DNA from: Acidovorax sp.
Lineage (GTDB): Bacteria > Pseudomonadota > Gammaproteobacteria > Burkholderiales > Burkholderiaceae_C
Assembly (NCBI RefSeq): GCF_016783915.1
Contig: NZ_JADHVT010000012.1
Coordinates: 1 to 60,378 of the forward strand
DNA length: 60,378 bases
Direction of reading: 5' to 3'
The notes under the pieces are model-generated. The model saw nothing but the letters and a program-made list of their open reading frames with translations, was not told where the DNA came from and ran no database searches. A program made the translations under genes and the position numbers. Of the stretch, positions 1 through 8,338 are shown one piece after another (position 1 is the stretch's first letter; every line of letters starts with the position of its first letter).

Positions 1-517
1 AGGCCGGGGCCGCACACAGCACCCGCCGGTGCTCTGCCGCCAGCGGCAGTGCGACCAGGCTCGAATCCTGGGGATTGCCATAGCGAAAGGCGGCGTCCAC
101 AGGCTCGCTGTACACGTTGGCCATGCGGTCCGACAGTTGTAGTCGGACGGTGATGCCCGGGTGCTCGGCTTGGAACTCGTCGAGCCAGGGCAACAACACA
201 TTGCGCCCCAGGTCGGATGGCGCCGCCAGTTGCAGCGTGCCGCTCAGCGCACCCGCCCGGCCGCTGGCCAGCTGCCCCTGCACCTGCTGCAGCGCGGCCA
301 GCGCGGGGCGGCAGTGCTCCAGAAACAACGTGCCCTCTGGCGTGAGCCGCAGGCTGCGCGTGGAGCGCACAAACAGCAGCACGCCCAGCTCCGCCTCCAG
401 CCGCTTGAGCGCCGCGCTGGCCGCCGCAGGGGTCAAGTCCAGCGCCCGGGCCGTGGCCGACAGACTGCCGCTGTCCACCGTGCGCACAAAGATGTCGAGG
501 TCTTGCAGGCTTTTCAT
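1..517 (-). CDS. LysR-family transcriptional regulator (C-terminus cut by window edge)
   Basis: Reading the minus strand from the ATG at 515-517 gives MKSLQDLDIFVRTVDSGSLS, followed by a winged helix-turn-helix typical of LysR proteins (ATARALDLTPAAASAALKRL, about residues 21-40) and the start of a substrate-binding domain. The frame stays open to base 1, so at least 172 residues are present and the effector domain is incomplete. It is divergent from the oxidoreductase at 646, and LysR regulators commonly control such a neighbour. An AT-rich gap with two overlapping dyads lies between them. The effector is unknown. Confidence 0.9.
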   Translation of the reverse strand, partial: MKSLQDLDIFVRTVDSGSLSATARALDLTPAAASAALKRLEAELGVLLFVRSTRSLRLTPEGTLFLEHCRPALAALQQVQGQLASGRAGALSGTLQLAAPSDLGRNVLLPWLDEFQAEHPGITVRLQLSDRMANVYSEPVDAAFRYGNPQDSSLVALPLAAEHRRVLCAAPA

Positions 518-545
518 CGCGGGTTGGGGTGTTGTTGGTCCCATT

Positions 546-575
546 TTCAATTTTCGATTGAATATTCATTCAATC
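546..575. promoter_or_regulatory. Overlapping dyads in the LysR/oxidoreductase divergent promoter
   Basis: TTCAAT-N5-ATTGAA (546-562) overlaps GATTGAAT-N4-ATTCAATC (556-575), a perfect 8-bp dyad. The region is AT-rich within a GC-rich chromosome and lies 30-60 bp upstream of the LysR start. LysR proteins usually bind dyads of this size in a divergent promoter. The assignment to this LysR is inferred from position only. Confidence 0.5.
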
Positions 576-645
576 TGTCGTCTATTTAAAAACAAACCCA
601 AAAGGCCAATCATCGGGGCATCTCCTTTCAGACACAGGACCACCC

Positions 646-1668
646 ATGAAAGCCATCGGCTACCAAACCGCCCACCCCATTGACCACCCCGAGTCGCTGC
701 TCGACATCACCCTGCCCGACCCCGTGGCCGCTGGCCGCGACCTGCTGGTAGAGGTGCACGCCGTCTCTGTGAACCCCGTGGACACCAAGGTGCGCAAAAG
801 CAGCTCGCGCAGCGGTGACGGCCCCGACTACAAGGTGCTGGGCTGGGACGCCAGCGGCATCGTGCGCGCCGTGGGGCCGGAGGTGACGCTGTTCCAGCCC
901 GGCGACCGCGTCTGGTACGCAGGCTCCATCGCACGCCAGGGCACCAACAGCGAACTGCACCTGGTGGACGAGCGCATCGTGGGCCACGCGCCGAAGTCGC
1001 TGGACTTTGCCGAGGCCGCCGCACTGCCGCTGACCACCATCACCGCGTGGGAGCTGCTGTTTGACCGCCTCGGTGTGGCCCCTGGCAAGCAGCCCACCCA
1101 CAAGACCCTGCTCATCATTGGCGCGAGCGGCGGCGTGGGCTCCATCCTCACGCAGCTGGCGGCGCGGCTCACCAGCCTCACGATCATCGGCACCGCATCG
1201 CGCCCCGAAACGCAGCAGTGGGTGCGCGACCTGGGCGCCCACCACGTCATCGACCACAGCAAACCGCTCACTGAGGAGCTGGCCCGCATCGGCCACCCCA
1301 CGGTGGACATCGTCGTGAGCCTCACGCAGACCGACGCGCACTTCGACCAGATCGTCGAGGCCATCGCGCCGCAGGCCCAGTTCGCGCTGATCGATGATCC
1401 GGTGTCGCTCGACGTGACGAAGTTCAAGCGCAAGTCCGTGTCGGTGCACTGGGAGCTGATGTTCACCCGCGCCCTGTTCGGCACCGCCGACATGATCGGC
1501 CAGCACCGCCTGCTGACCGAGGTGGCTCAGTTGGTGGATGCGGGGCTGATTCGCACGACGCTGGACCAGCGCTTTGGAACGATCAATGCCGAGAATCTGA
1601 AGCGCGCGCATGCGCTGATCGAGAGCGGCAAGGCGCGGGGCAAGCTGGTGCTGGAGGGGTGGGTCTGA
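646..1668 (+). CDS. Zinc-type alcohol dehydrogenase-like quinone oxidoreductase (MDR family)
   Basis: A 340-residue member of the medium-chain dehydrogenase/reductase superfamily. It has a GroES-like N-terminal fold (about 1-125) and a Rossmann domain with the nucleotide motif GASGGVGS at residues 159-166. The cysteine and histidine ligands of true zinc alcohol dehydrogenases are not evident, so it resembles the zinc-free NADPH:quinone/enone reductases (zeta-crystallin-like). The expected reaction is NADPH-dependent reduction of quinones or activated double bonds in the cytoplasm; the substrate cannot be named. The start is the ATG after TCCTTTCAGACACAGG. It is divergent from the LysR gene and probably under its control. 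Confidence 0.88.
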   Translation: MKAIGYQTAHPIDHPESLLDITLPDPVAAGRDLLVEVHAVSVNPVDTKVRKSSSRSGDGPDYKVLGWDASGIVRAVGPEVTLFQPGDRVWYAGSIARQGTNSELHLVDERIVGHAPKSLDFAEAAALPLTTITAWELLFDRLGVAPGKQPTHKTLLIIGASGGVGSILTQLAARLTSLTIIGTASRPETQQWVRDLGAHHVIDHSKPLTEELARIGHPTVDIVVSLTQTDAHFDQIVEAIAPQAQFALIDDPVSLDVTKFKRKSVSVHWELMFTRALFGTADMIGQHRLLTEVAQLVDAGLIRTTLDQRFGTINAENLKRAHALIESGKARGKLVLEGWV

Positions 1669-1736
1669 AGAACTGCGGGCCATGCAGGGGGCGTAGCACC
1701 ACCCGCGCGACAGATTGTGTGTCGGACTGAAAAATA

Positions 1737-1752
1737 CTGTATTTATAAACAG
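1737..1752. promoter_or_regulatory. LexA (SOS)-box-like palindrome
   Basis: CTGT-ATTTATAA-ACAG, with A and T immediately outside, has the CTGT-N8-ACAG layout and AT-rich core of the gamma/betaproteobacterial LexA operator. It lies 46-61 bp upstream of the VOC gene start. Extra arms CTGAAA (1727-1732) and TTTCAG (1755-1760) make a larger imperfect dyad, so another palindrome-binding repressor is possible. Confidence 0.5.
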
Positions 1753-1797
1753 TCTTTCAGGTATAAATCAGGGCACCACAACCCGAGGAGACCTCCC

Positions 1798-2211
1798 ATG
1801 CTGGACCACATGACCTTCCGCGTCACCGACATCGCCCGCACCAAGGCGTTCTACGCCGCCGCCCTCGCGCCTTTGGGCTACAGCCTTTGCTTTGAAGGCA
1901 ACTACGGCTCGAACATGCTGGGCTTTGCCTACCCGGACCCGGTCGAACCCGACGGCAAAAAGGCGGATGTGTGGTTCATCGACGGCCCCTCGCCCTTTGG
2001 TGGCCCACCCGCCACCACGGGCTGCCATCTGGCGTGGCGGGCGGCAACGCGGGCCCAGGTCGATGCCTTTTACCGCGCCGCCATGGAAGCCGGGGGCCAA
2101 GACAACGGAGCCCCGGGCCTGCGGCCCGACTACCACCCCCACTATTACGGCGCCTTTGTGATCGACCCCGAGGGCAACAACATCGAGGCGGTGTGCCACC
2201 TGCCTGAATAG
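1798..2211 (+). CDS. VOC-family (glyoxalase/bleomycin-resistance fold) protein
   Basis: 137 residues. It opens with MLDHMTFRVTDIARTKAFY, the standard first beta strand and helix of a vicinal-oxygen-chelate module, and ends with PEGNNIEAVCH, where the conserved glutamate metal ligand is expected. Single-module VOC proteins are metal-dependent lyases, isomerases, dioxygenases or drug-binding proteins; sequence alone does not decide which. The ATG at 1798 follows a clear GAGGAGA ribosome binding site, so upstream in-frame codons were left out. A LexA-like palindrome lies upstream, which would make this a damage-inducible gene if genuine. Confidence 0.85.
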   Translation: MLDHMTFRVTDIARTKAFYAAALAPLGYSLCFEGNYGSNMLGFAYPDPVEPDGKKADVWFIDGPSPFGGPPATTGCHLAWRAATRAQVDAFYRAAMEAGGQDNGAPGLRPDYHPHYYGAFVIDPEGNNIEAVCHLPE

Positions 2212-2305
2212 TGGATGGGCCTGCTTGGGCCAGCGGCCTGCCAGGCTGAAGGGGTGGAGAGGCTCGGCAGAGCCAAGCCACCGAGTGCGCCCAAGTGCTG
2301 CGTGA

Positions 2306-3283
2306 TCAGTCCAACTTCACGCCCGCCGCCCTGATGATCTCGCCCCAGCGCTTGGACTCGGCCCGCGCCATGGCGCGGAACTGTTCGGGCGTGCCGGGCA
2401 GGGCTTCCATGCCGAAGTCGTTCATGCGCTTGACCACGGCAGGGTTCAGCAGGGCCTTGTTCAGGTCACCGTTCAGGCGCGCCGTGATGGCGGCAGGCAG
2501 ACCGGCGGGCGCCAGGATGCCCTGGAACGCGAACACCTCGGTGTTGGGCACACCGGCTTCGGCCAAGGTGGGCACGTCCGGCAACGCGGCCACGCGCTTG
2601 GCCGAGCCAATGGCCAAGGCGCGCACCTTGCCCGAGGTGATCACCGGCAGGCCGGCGGCCAGGTCCAGGAACATGCAGGGCACCTGGCCACCCATTACAT
2701 CCTGCAGCGCGGGCGCGGCGCCGCGATAGGGGATGTGGGTGAGAAAGGCCTTGGTGCGGTTCTTGAACATCTCCATCGCCAGGTGGTGCGGCGAGCCGTT
2801 GCCGGGCGATGCGTAGTTGAGCTTGCCGGGGTTGGCGCGTGCGTAAGCGAGGAATTCCTTCACCGTCTTGGCTTCGAACGCCGGGTGCACCACCAGCGCC
2901 AGCGGGAAGCGGCTGATGCCGCCCACGTAGGTGAAGTCCTTTTCTGGGTTGAACGGCAGCTTGGTGAACAGGTGTTCGTTGAAGGCCAGCACGGCGTTGT
3001 CGGCCGACATGAAGGTGTTGCCGTCGGGCTTGGCGGTGGCCACCATCTGCGCGCCGATGTTGGTGGACGCGCCGGGGCGGTTGTCCACCACGATCTGCTG
3101 GCCCAGCGTCTGGCGCATGGCCTCGGCCACGGTGCGCGCCAGCACGTCGGTGCCCCCACCGGCCGGGTACGGCACCACCCAGCGCAGGGGCTGGTCGGGC
3201 CAGGCAGGTTGGGCGGTGGCCCAGGGTGCGGTGGTGGTGGCGCCTACGGCGGCCAGGGCGGACAAGAGGGTGCGGCGTTGCAT
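2306..3283 (-). CDS. Bug-family tripartite tricarboxylate transporter substrate-binding protein
   Basis: 325 residues with an N-terminal signal peptide (MQRRTLLSALAAVGA, cleavage near ATAQ-PAWP, about residue 25), so it is periplasmic. The mature part shows the Bug/TctC landmarks: WPDQPLRWVVPYPAGGGTD, the VDNRPGASTNIGAQ segment, and YASPGNGSPHH. These proteins bind small carboxylates or aromatic acids for TctAB-type permeases. No TctA or TctB gene is nearby, which is usual for the many orphan Bug proteins of Burkholderiales. It lies downstream of the fumarylacetoacetate hydrolase-family gene on the same strand with a dispersed repeat between them, so co-transcription is possible. Confidence 0.92.
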   Translation of the reverse strand: MQRRTLLSALAAVGATTTAPWATAQPAWPDQPLRWVVPYPAGGGTDVLARTVAEAMRQTLGQQIVVDNRPGASTNIGAQMVATAKPDGNTFMSADNAVLAFNEHLFTKLPFNPEKDFTYVGGISRFPLALVVHPAFEAKTVKEFLAYARANPGKLNYASPGNGSPHHLAMEMFKNRTKAFLTHIPYRGAAPALQDVMGGQVPCMFLDLAAGLPVITSGKVRALAIGSAKRVAALPDVPTLAEAGVPNTEVFAFQGILAPAGLPAAITARLNGDLNKALLNPAVVKRMNDFGMEALPGTPEQFRAMARAESKRWGEIIRAAGVKLD

Positions 3284-3302
3284 GGGATTGTCTCGCTGAT
3301 AC

Positions 3303-3366
3303 TATGAATTTGATAGCTGCAGGCGCATGTTCATCTATCGCAAGCAGCCGTTTTTATTCAAATTTC
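3303..3366. repeat. Dispersed short repeat, copy A
   Basis: On the minus strand this reads GGCTGCTTGCGATAGATGAA, then ATGCGCCTGCAGCTATCAAA. It shares the layout of the other copies listed here: a GCGC-containing core, a spacer, and a GCTATCAAAT or GCTATATTTTTAATAGC end. It sits between the hydrolase-family gene and the Bug gene. Confidence 0.5.
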
Positions 3367-3380
3367 GCTCTGCGAGGCAC

Positions 3381-4391
3381 TCAGGCGGCCGGGGCTGCAA
3401 TTGTTTGGTCGATGGCACCAAAGATGCTCGCGCCGTCCTTGCCCTTGACCTCGATGCGGATGGTGTCGCCAAACTTCATGAACTCGGTGCTGGGCTTGCC
3501 GTCCTGGATGGTTTCGATGCAGCGCTTTTCGGCGATGCAGCTGTAGCCCTTGGGCCACTCCATGCGGCCGTTCTGCTCCACGCCCTTGTTGCTGACGGTG
3601 CCGCTGCCCACGATAGAGCCGGCGCGCACGTTGCGCGTCTTGGCGATGTGGGCAATCAGCTGGCCGAAGTGGAAGGTCATCTCGGGGCCCGCGTCGCACA
3701 TGCCGACCTTGCGGCCGTTCCAGGTGGACTGCACGGTGAGGTTGACGCGGCCGTGGTCCCAGGCATCGCCCAGCTCGTCCAGCGTGACGGCTACGGGGCC
3801 GAAGGCGGTGGCGGGCTTGGCTTGGAAGAAACCGAAACCCTTGGCAAGCTCGGCGGGAATCAGGTTGCGCAGGCTCACGTCGTTGGCAATCATCACCAGG
3901 CGGATGCCGTCCAGCGCCTGGTCGGCGTTGGTGCCCATCTTCACGTCACCGGTGATGACGGCGATCTCGGCCTCGAAGTCGATGCCCATGGCTTCGCTGG
4001 GTACCACCACGTCGTCGCAGGGGCCGATGAAGTCGTCGCTGCCGCCCTGGTACATCAGCGGGTCGGTGTAGAAGCTCTCCGGCACCTCGGAGTTGCGCGC
4101 TTTTCGCACCAGTTCCACGTGGTTGATGTAGGCCGAGCCATCCGCCCACTGGTAGGCGCGGGGCAACGGGGCCATGCACTGGGCGGGGTCGAAGGGGAAG
4201 GCGTGGCGCGCGCGGCCGCTGTTGAGCTGGTCGTACAGGTCCTGCAGCTGGGGCGAGATGAAGCCCCAGTCGTCCAGCACCTGCTGCATCTTGCTGGCAA
4301 TGCCGGTCGCATAATGGGCTGTGCCCAGGTCGCGGGAGACGACAACCAGTTGGCCGTCGCGCGAGCCGTCTTTGTAGGTAGCGAGTTTCAT
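3381..4391 (-). CDS. Fumarylacetoacetate hydrolase (FAH) family protein
   Basis: 336 residues in the FAH fold. The metal-binding signature GIDFEAEIAVITGD (two acidic ligands) is near residues 140-155, followed by NDVSLRNLIP and GSGTVSNKGVE, all diagnostic of the C-terminal FAH domain. Members cleave C-C bonds of acylpyruvates or tautomerise ring-cleavage products; one branch is the short bacterial fumarylacetoacetase of tyrosine/homogentisate breakdown. The other homogentisate genes are not in view, so the substrate stays open. It is divergent from an IclR regulator 103 bp away, an arrangement typical of aromatic catabolic units. Confidence 0.88.
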   Translation of the reverse strand: MKLATYKDGSRDGQLVVVSRDLGTAHYATGIASKMQQVLDDWGFISPQLQDLYDQLNSGRARHAFPFDPAQCMAPLPRAYQWADGSAYINHVELVRKARNSEVPESFYTDPLMYQGGSDDFIGPCDDVVVPSEAMGIDFEAEIAVITGDVKMGTNADQALDGIRLVMIANDVSLRNLIPAELAKGFGFFQAKPATAFGPVAVTLDELGDAWDHGRVNLTVQSTWNGRKVGMCDAGPEMTFHFGQLIAHIAKTRNVRAGSIVGSGTVSNKGVEQNGRMEWPKGYSCIAEKRCIETIQDGKPSTEFMKFGDTIRIEVKGKDGASIFGAIDQTIAAPAA

Positions 4392-4494
4392 GGTGGCAGG
4401 ACCTTTGTCTCAGAAGGGTTGATGGGCACCGCTAGCGAAGATTACGCTTGGGTAAATTGATTTAACTAAACAAAACTCGCAAATTTTAGTGCAC

Positions 4495-5277
4495 ATGGAC
4501 AAAGAACGTGCAGGAATTCAATCGGTCGAGGTGGGTTTTGCCCTGCTGGAGGGGCTGACACGCTCGCGCGGGCCGCTCATGCTCAAGGATGTGGCGGCCT
4601 CTGCGGGCATGAGCGCAGCCAAGGCGCACCGGTACCTGGTGAGCTTTCAGCGCCTGGGCCTGGTCACACAAGACCCGCGCACGGCGCGCTATGACTTGGG
4701 GCCTGCGGCGCTCAAGCTGGGGCTGGCGTCGCTGACGCGGCTCGATGGCGTGCGCCTGGCCCGCGAACGCATGCCCGCGCTGATGGAAACCATCGGCCAC
4801 ACACTGGCGCTGGCGGTGTGGGGCAATCACGGCCCCACCATCGTGCATTGGGAGGAGTCGCCCCAGGCCGTCACCGCCAACCTGCGGCTGGGCGATGTGA
4901 TGCCGCTGCTGTCGTCGGCCACAGGCCGGTGTTTTGCGGCCTACATGTCGGCCGAGGTGGTGGCTCCGCTGCTGAAAGACGAGCTGGCCCGCGCCGTGAA
5001 GATGCGCCGCACCGACCTGCCCGCCACCATGGCCGAGGTGAACGCCCTGCTGGCCGAGGTGCGCGAGCGCGGCGCCGCCCGCGTGGTGGACACGCTGCTG
5101 CCCGGCATCGTCGCCTTCTGCGCTCCAGTGTTCGACGCCGATGGCCACCTGGAGCTGGGCATCACCACCCTGGGCTCCATCGCCACCTTTGACCCCGAAT
5201 GGGGCGGCGCCATTGATGCGCCACTGCGCGCGGCCGCAGCCCAGCTGTCCAGCGACCTGGGCGCGGGCAGCGCCTGA
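4495..5277 (+). CDS. IclR-family transcriptional regulator
   Basis: About 260 residues. The N-terminal winged helix-turn-helix (IQSVEVGFALLEGL, then LKDVAASAGMSAAKAHRYL) is the canonical IclR DNA-binding domain. The rest matches the IclR effector domain, with RVVDTLLPGIVAFCAPVFD near the ligand pocket. The ATG at 4495 was preferred; an in-frame GTG six bases upstream is possible. It probably regulates the divergent FAH-family gene and its downstream Bug gene. The intervening 100 bp are AT-rich, but I saw no clean palindrome. Confidence 0.9.
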   Translation: MDKERAGIQSVEVGFALLEGLTRSRGPLMLKDVAASAGMSAAKAHRYLVSFQRLGLVTQDPRTARYDLGPAALKLGLASLTRLDGVRLARERMPALMETIGHTLALAVWGNHGPTIVHWEESPQAVTANLRLGDVMPLLSSATGRCFAAYMSAEVVAPLLKDELARAVKMRRTDLPATMAEVNALLAEVRERGAARVVDTLLPGIVAFCAPVFDADGHLELGITTLGSIATFDPEWGGAIDAPLRAAAAQLSSDLGAGSA

Positions 5278-5310
5278 CGGCCCCGTTACCCACACGCAAG
5301 CAGCGAGCAG

Positions 5311-6462
5311 ATGCCACGGCGCGCGCTGGTTCTCATCACGGCCCTGGTGCTGGCCCTGCACTGGCTGGTGCTCAGCGGCATGCCCCTGGCCTGGGACAGC
5401 CCTGCGCAGCCGTCCAGCCAGGTGTTCAGCACGCGCAGCATCGCGCCCGCACCGCCCCCACCGGCCGTTGCGCCCTCCGGCGTGACCGCCGTGCCCGTAG
5501 CCGCACCGCAGCCCCCAGCCCGTAAAAAGACGCCCTCCCCCAAGCGCCCTCCAGCCCCTGCAGCCCTGGACCGTCCCGATCCCGTACCGGCGGTTGCTCC
5601 CGTCGCGGGGGCCGACGCGCCTGCGGACACCGGTGCCGCAACCACTGTAGCCAGTGCAACTCCTGAGACACCTGCCAACGACGCCGCCCCGGCGCCCGCG
5701 CCTCCGGCATCAGCATCCGCAACCCCGCCAGAGCCTGCCACCGAAGACGCCCAGACCGGCACGGGCGTGGACATCCGCCCTCCCGGAGGCACCGGCCGCA
5801 GTGCCAGCACCCCACCGCCGCCCGTGCGCATGCCCGACCCCACGCGCCTCGCGTTTGATGTGAGCGGCCAGGCCAAAAAGTTCGCCTACAGCGCCCGGGC
5901 CGAACTGCTGTGGCAGCACGACGGCAATCGCTACGAGGCGCGCCAGGAGATCAGCGCCTTCCTGGTGGGCACCCGCACGCAGCGCAGCGTGGGCACCATC
6001 ACAGGGCAAGGACTGCTGCCCGAAAAGTTCTCTGACAAATCCCGCAGCGAGCAGGCCGCCCATTTCGACTACGCCAAAGGCCGAGTCACCTTCAGCGCCA
6101 ACACGCCCGACGCTGCGGCAGGGCCAGGCGTGCAAGACCGCCTGAGCCTGTTCATCCAGCTGGGCGCCATGCTGGCCGCAGACCCGGGCCGCTTTGTGCA
6201 GGGCACCCAGATCACGCTGACCACCGTGAGCGCCCGCAGCGCCGACCGTTGGACCTTCACCGTGGAAGGCCCCGAAACCCTGGACCTGCCCGCCGGACCC
6301 ACGCCTGCCCTCAAGCTGCTGCGCCTGCCCCGCAAGGACTACGACCAGAAGGCCGAACTCTGGGTGGCGCCGGGGCTGGGTTATCTGCCCGTGCGCATCA
6401 AGCTCACCCAGGCCAACGGCGATTTCGCCGACCTGCTGCTGCGCGCCAGCAGCCCACCCTGA
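5311..6462 (+). CDS. DUF3108-domain envelope protein with TonB-like N-terminus
   Basis: 383 residues. Residues 1-30 form one uncleaved-looking hydrophobic helix (RRALVLITALVLALHWLVL). A long Pro/Ala/Thr-rich linker with a basic patch (PPARKKTPSPKRPP) follows to about residue 180, and then a folded DUF3108 domain with LWVAPGLGYLPVRIKLTQ near its end. DUF3108 is a periplasmic/outer-membrane-associated domain of unknown function. The layout (inner-membrane anchor, extended periplasm-spanning linker, C-terminal beta domain) mimics TonB, but no TonB C-terminal domain is present. It starts 33 bp after the IclR gene on the same strand. Confidence 0.82.
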   Translation: MPRRALVLITALVLALHWLVLSGMPLAWDSPAQPSSQVFSTRSIAPAPPPPAVAPSGVTAVPVAAPQPPARKKTPSPKRPPAPAALDRPDPVPAVAPVAGADAPADTGAATTVASATPETPANDAAPAPAPPASASATPPEPATEDAQTGTGVDIRPPGGTGRSASTPPPPVRMPDPTRLAFDVSGQAKKFAYSARAELLWQHDGNRYEARQEISAFLVGTRTQRSVGTITGQGLLPEKFSDKSRSEQAAHFDYAKGRVTFSANTPDAAAGPGVQDRLSLFIQLGAMLAADPGRFVQGTQITLTTVSARSADRWTFTVEGPETLDLPAGPTPALKLLRLPRKDYDQKAELWVAPGLGYLPVRIKLTQANGDFADLLLRASSPP

Positions 6463-6677
6463 AAGTCCGTTCAAAGCACTGCCTCCGATGGCTCGCGCCG
6501 CACGGAGTGTTGCGCCCATACGCCATCCGGGCAAAAAAGCCCCGCGAACCCGGAGTGCTCCGTTTTTCATGAAATACTGCAACGCAGCAGGGGGACAAAA
6601 GCCACGGGCTTTACCCGGGCCCCTTGAACTCTGCGCACCCGCTGTCATCTGACATCTATATCGACAAGGGGAACACG

Positions 6678-6977
6678 ATGCACATGCTCTACGACTCAGA
6701 ATCCTTCGTGGTGGTCCACATGCTGCCCGACGCCGTGGAGAAAAAGAGCACCCAGGTGCTCAACGACACCGCCCCTGCCATTCCCCAGCTTGCGCGCCAT
6801 GGTTTTGAGATCGTGGACAAACGCTCCGGCAAAGAGGTCTACCTGGACGGCTCTTGGGCCGAGATGTTCCAGGAACAGATCCTGGCCTGGCAGCGGGACA
6901 CGCCGACCCAGGAAGAAGTGGAAGACGCACTGGACCGCTACGCGGGCCTGGCGCAGAACCCGGTGGTGGTGCACTGA
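6678..6977 (+). CDS. DUF3567-family small protein
   Basis: 99 residues starting MHMLYDSESFVVVHMLPD, a betaproteobacterial family of unknown function known as DUF3567. It ends in a predicted acidic helix (TQEEVEDALDRYAGLAQNP). There are no membrane segments or signal peptide, so it is likely cytoplasmic. The ATG at 6678 is preferred over an upstream in-frame ATG because it follows ACAAGGGGAACACG and begins the conserved part. Confidence 0.8.
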   Translation: MHMLYDSESFVVVHMLPDAVEKKSTQVLNDTAPAIPQLARHGFEIVDKRSGKEVYLDGSWAEMFQEQILAWQRDTPTQEEVEDALDRYAGLAQNPVVVH

Positions 6978-7004
6978 CACCGCGACAAAGGCCGGTGCGT
7001 TAGC

Positions 7005-8087
7005 TCAGCCTACCGAGCCTTCGTGTGCGCTGGGCGGATAAATCCGCCGGTACAGCGGGTCCACCAGCATCAGCACCGCAATCAGCCGGCACACCTGGAA
7101 CGCCGTCACCACGGGCACCCCCAGCTGCAGCACTTTGGCCGTGATGGCCATTTCGGTAATCCCGCCGGGTGAGGTTCCCAGCAGCAGGGTGACCCAGGGC
7201 AGCCCCGTCGACCATGCCAGCGCGCCGGCAAACAGTGCGCAAACACCCATCAGCACCACGGTGCCCAGCGCCACCGATGCCAGCCATCGTGGCGCGGTGT
7301 GCAAAAACTCCGCGCGAAACCGCACGCCCAGGCTCACCCCGATCACGAGCTGGGCAGCATTGACCATGCCCTGGGGCACTGCCGACAGGCTCTGGCCCGC
7401 CATGGTCAAGCCCATGGACACCAGCATGGCACCCATGAACCACGGGTTGGCGCGGCCCAGGCGGTCCATGAGCAGCGCGCCCGCACCGGTGAGCAGCGCC
7501 ATCAGCGCCAGCCCCGGCCAGTTCACCACCCGCAGCGTGGGCGGCAGGATATCGAGGCCATGCAGACCACTGAACTGCAGCGCAAATGGAATGGTCACGG
7601 TAACGATCAACAGCCGCAGGCTGTGGCTGGCAGCCACCAGGTCGGTGCGCGCGTTTTCGCGCTCGGACAACAAGGTCATCTCGGACGCCGCGCCGATCGC
7701 GCCGGCAAAGTAGCTGGTGGCGCGCAGCATGGGGGCGGGCACGCCGTGCATGCGTGGCGCATGCACCCGGTACAGCCACGCACCAAACAGCCAGCCCAGG
7801 AACAGCGCCCACACAATGCCCAGCACGATGGCCCACCACAGGCCGCCGATCAGCGCGACCACCTGGGGCGTGAAATACAGGCCCAATGCGGCGCCAATGG
7901 TCCATTGCCCGGCATTGCGCAACGGCCCCCAGCTTTCGGTGGGCCCACCGACCATCGACACGACAGAGGTGGCCAGCAGCGGACCAATCATCCAGGGCAG
8001 CGGGGTCTGCAGGGCCACACAGGCGGCAGCAGCAGCCCACGCCAGGGCCAGGGTGGCCAGGGTACGAACAATAAAGAGGGGGCACAT
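7005..8087 (-). CDS. AbrB-family integral membrane protein
   Basis: 360 residues, almost entirely hydrophobic, with about ten predicted transmembrane helices arranged as two similar halves. Each half has a glycine-rich motif (WMIGPLLATSVVSM in the first, WFMGAMLVSMGLTMAG in the second). This matches the AbrB duplication family (E. coli AbrB/YbgG type; PF05145), membrane proteins of unclear function and unrelated to the Bacillus transition regulator AbrB. The start was placed at MCPLFIVRTL because residues upstream are polar and basic with poor codon character. The nearest gene, hemerythrin, is on the same strand 250 bp upstream. Confidence 0.82.
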   Translation of the reverse strand: MCPLFIVRTLATLALAWAAAAACVALQTPLPWMIGPLLATSVVSMVGGPTESWGPLRNAGQWTIGAALGLYFTPQVVALIGGLWWAIVLGIVWALFLGWLFGAWLYRVHAPRMHGVPAPMLRATSYFAGAIGAASEMTLLSERENARTDLVAASHSLRLLIVTVTIPFALQFSGLHGLDILPPTLRVVNWPGLALMALLTGAGALLMDRLGRANPWFMGAMLVSMGLTMAGQSLSAVPQGMVNAAQLVIGVSLGVRFRAEFLHTAPRWLASVALGTVVLMGVCALFAGALAWSTGLPWVTLLLGTSPGGITEMAITAKVLQLGVPVVTAFQVCRLIAVLMLVDPLYRRIYPPSAHEGSVG

Positions 8088-8284
8088 ACGGGAAACGGCA
8101 GGCAAGCAAACAGGCGCGGCGGGTCGCACGCGCAACCCCGCAGTATCGCGCGAGCCACCGCCCCTGCAGCCGCCAAGGCACTGCCTAGACGGAACGGCTG
8201 GCATCGCCACCGGGCAACGGCCGCGTGGTACGGGGCGCCAAGGAGCCCTGGGGAGCGGCTTGCTTCGAAATTTCAGCCCCAGCG

Positions 8285-8338
8285 GCCTGATGCGCTAGTC
8301 GAATATGCGCAAGAAGCTATATTTTTAATAGCAAATCA
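8285..8338. repeat. Dispersed short repeat, copy B
   Basis: GCGCTAGTCGAA at 8292-8303 and CTATATTTTTAATAGC at 8317-8332. Both blocks are identical to copy E inside the carboxylase gene, with a divergent 13-nt middle. Its right end supplies the stop codon of the hemerythrin gene. Confidence 0.65.

Noticed and set aside
628-1683. Long open frame on the minus strand opposite the oxidoreductase gene
   Set aside because: Arg/His/Ala-rich with no recognisable domain; mirror of high-GC codon use in the plus-strand gene.
6551-6567. CGGAGTGCTCCG followed by TTTTT as a terminator
   Set aside because: Stem of only 4 bp with a 4-nt loop; too weak to call.
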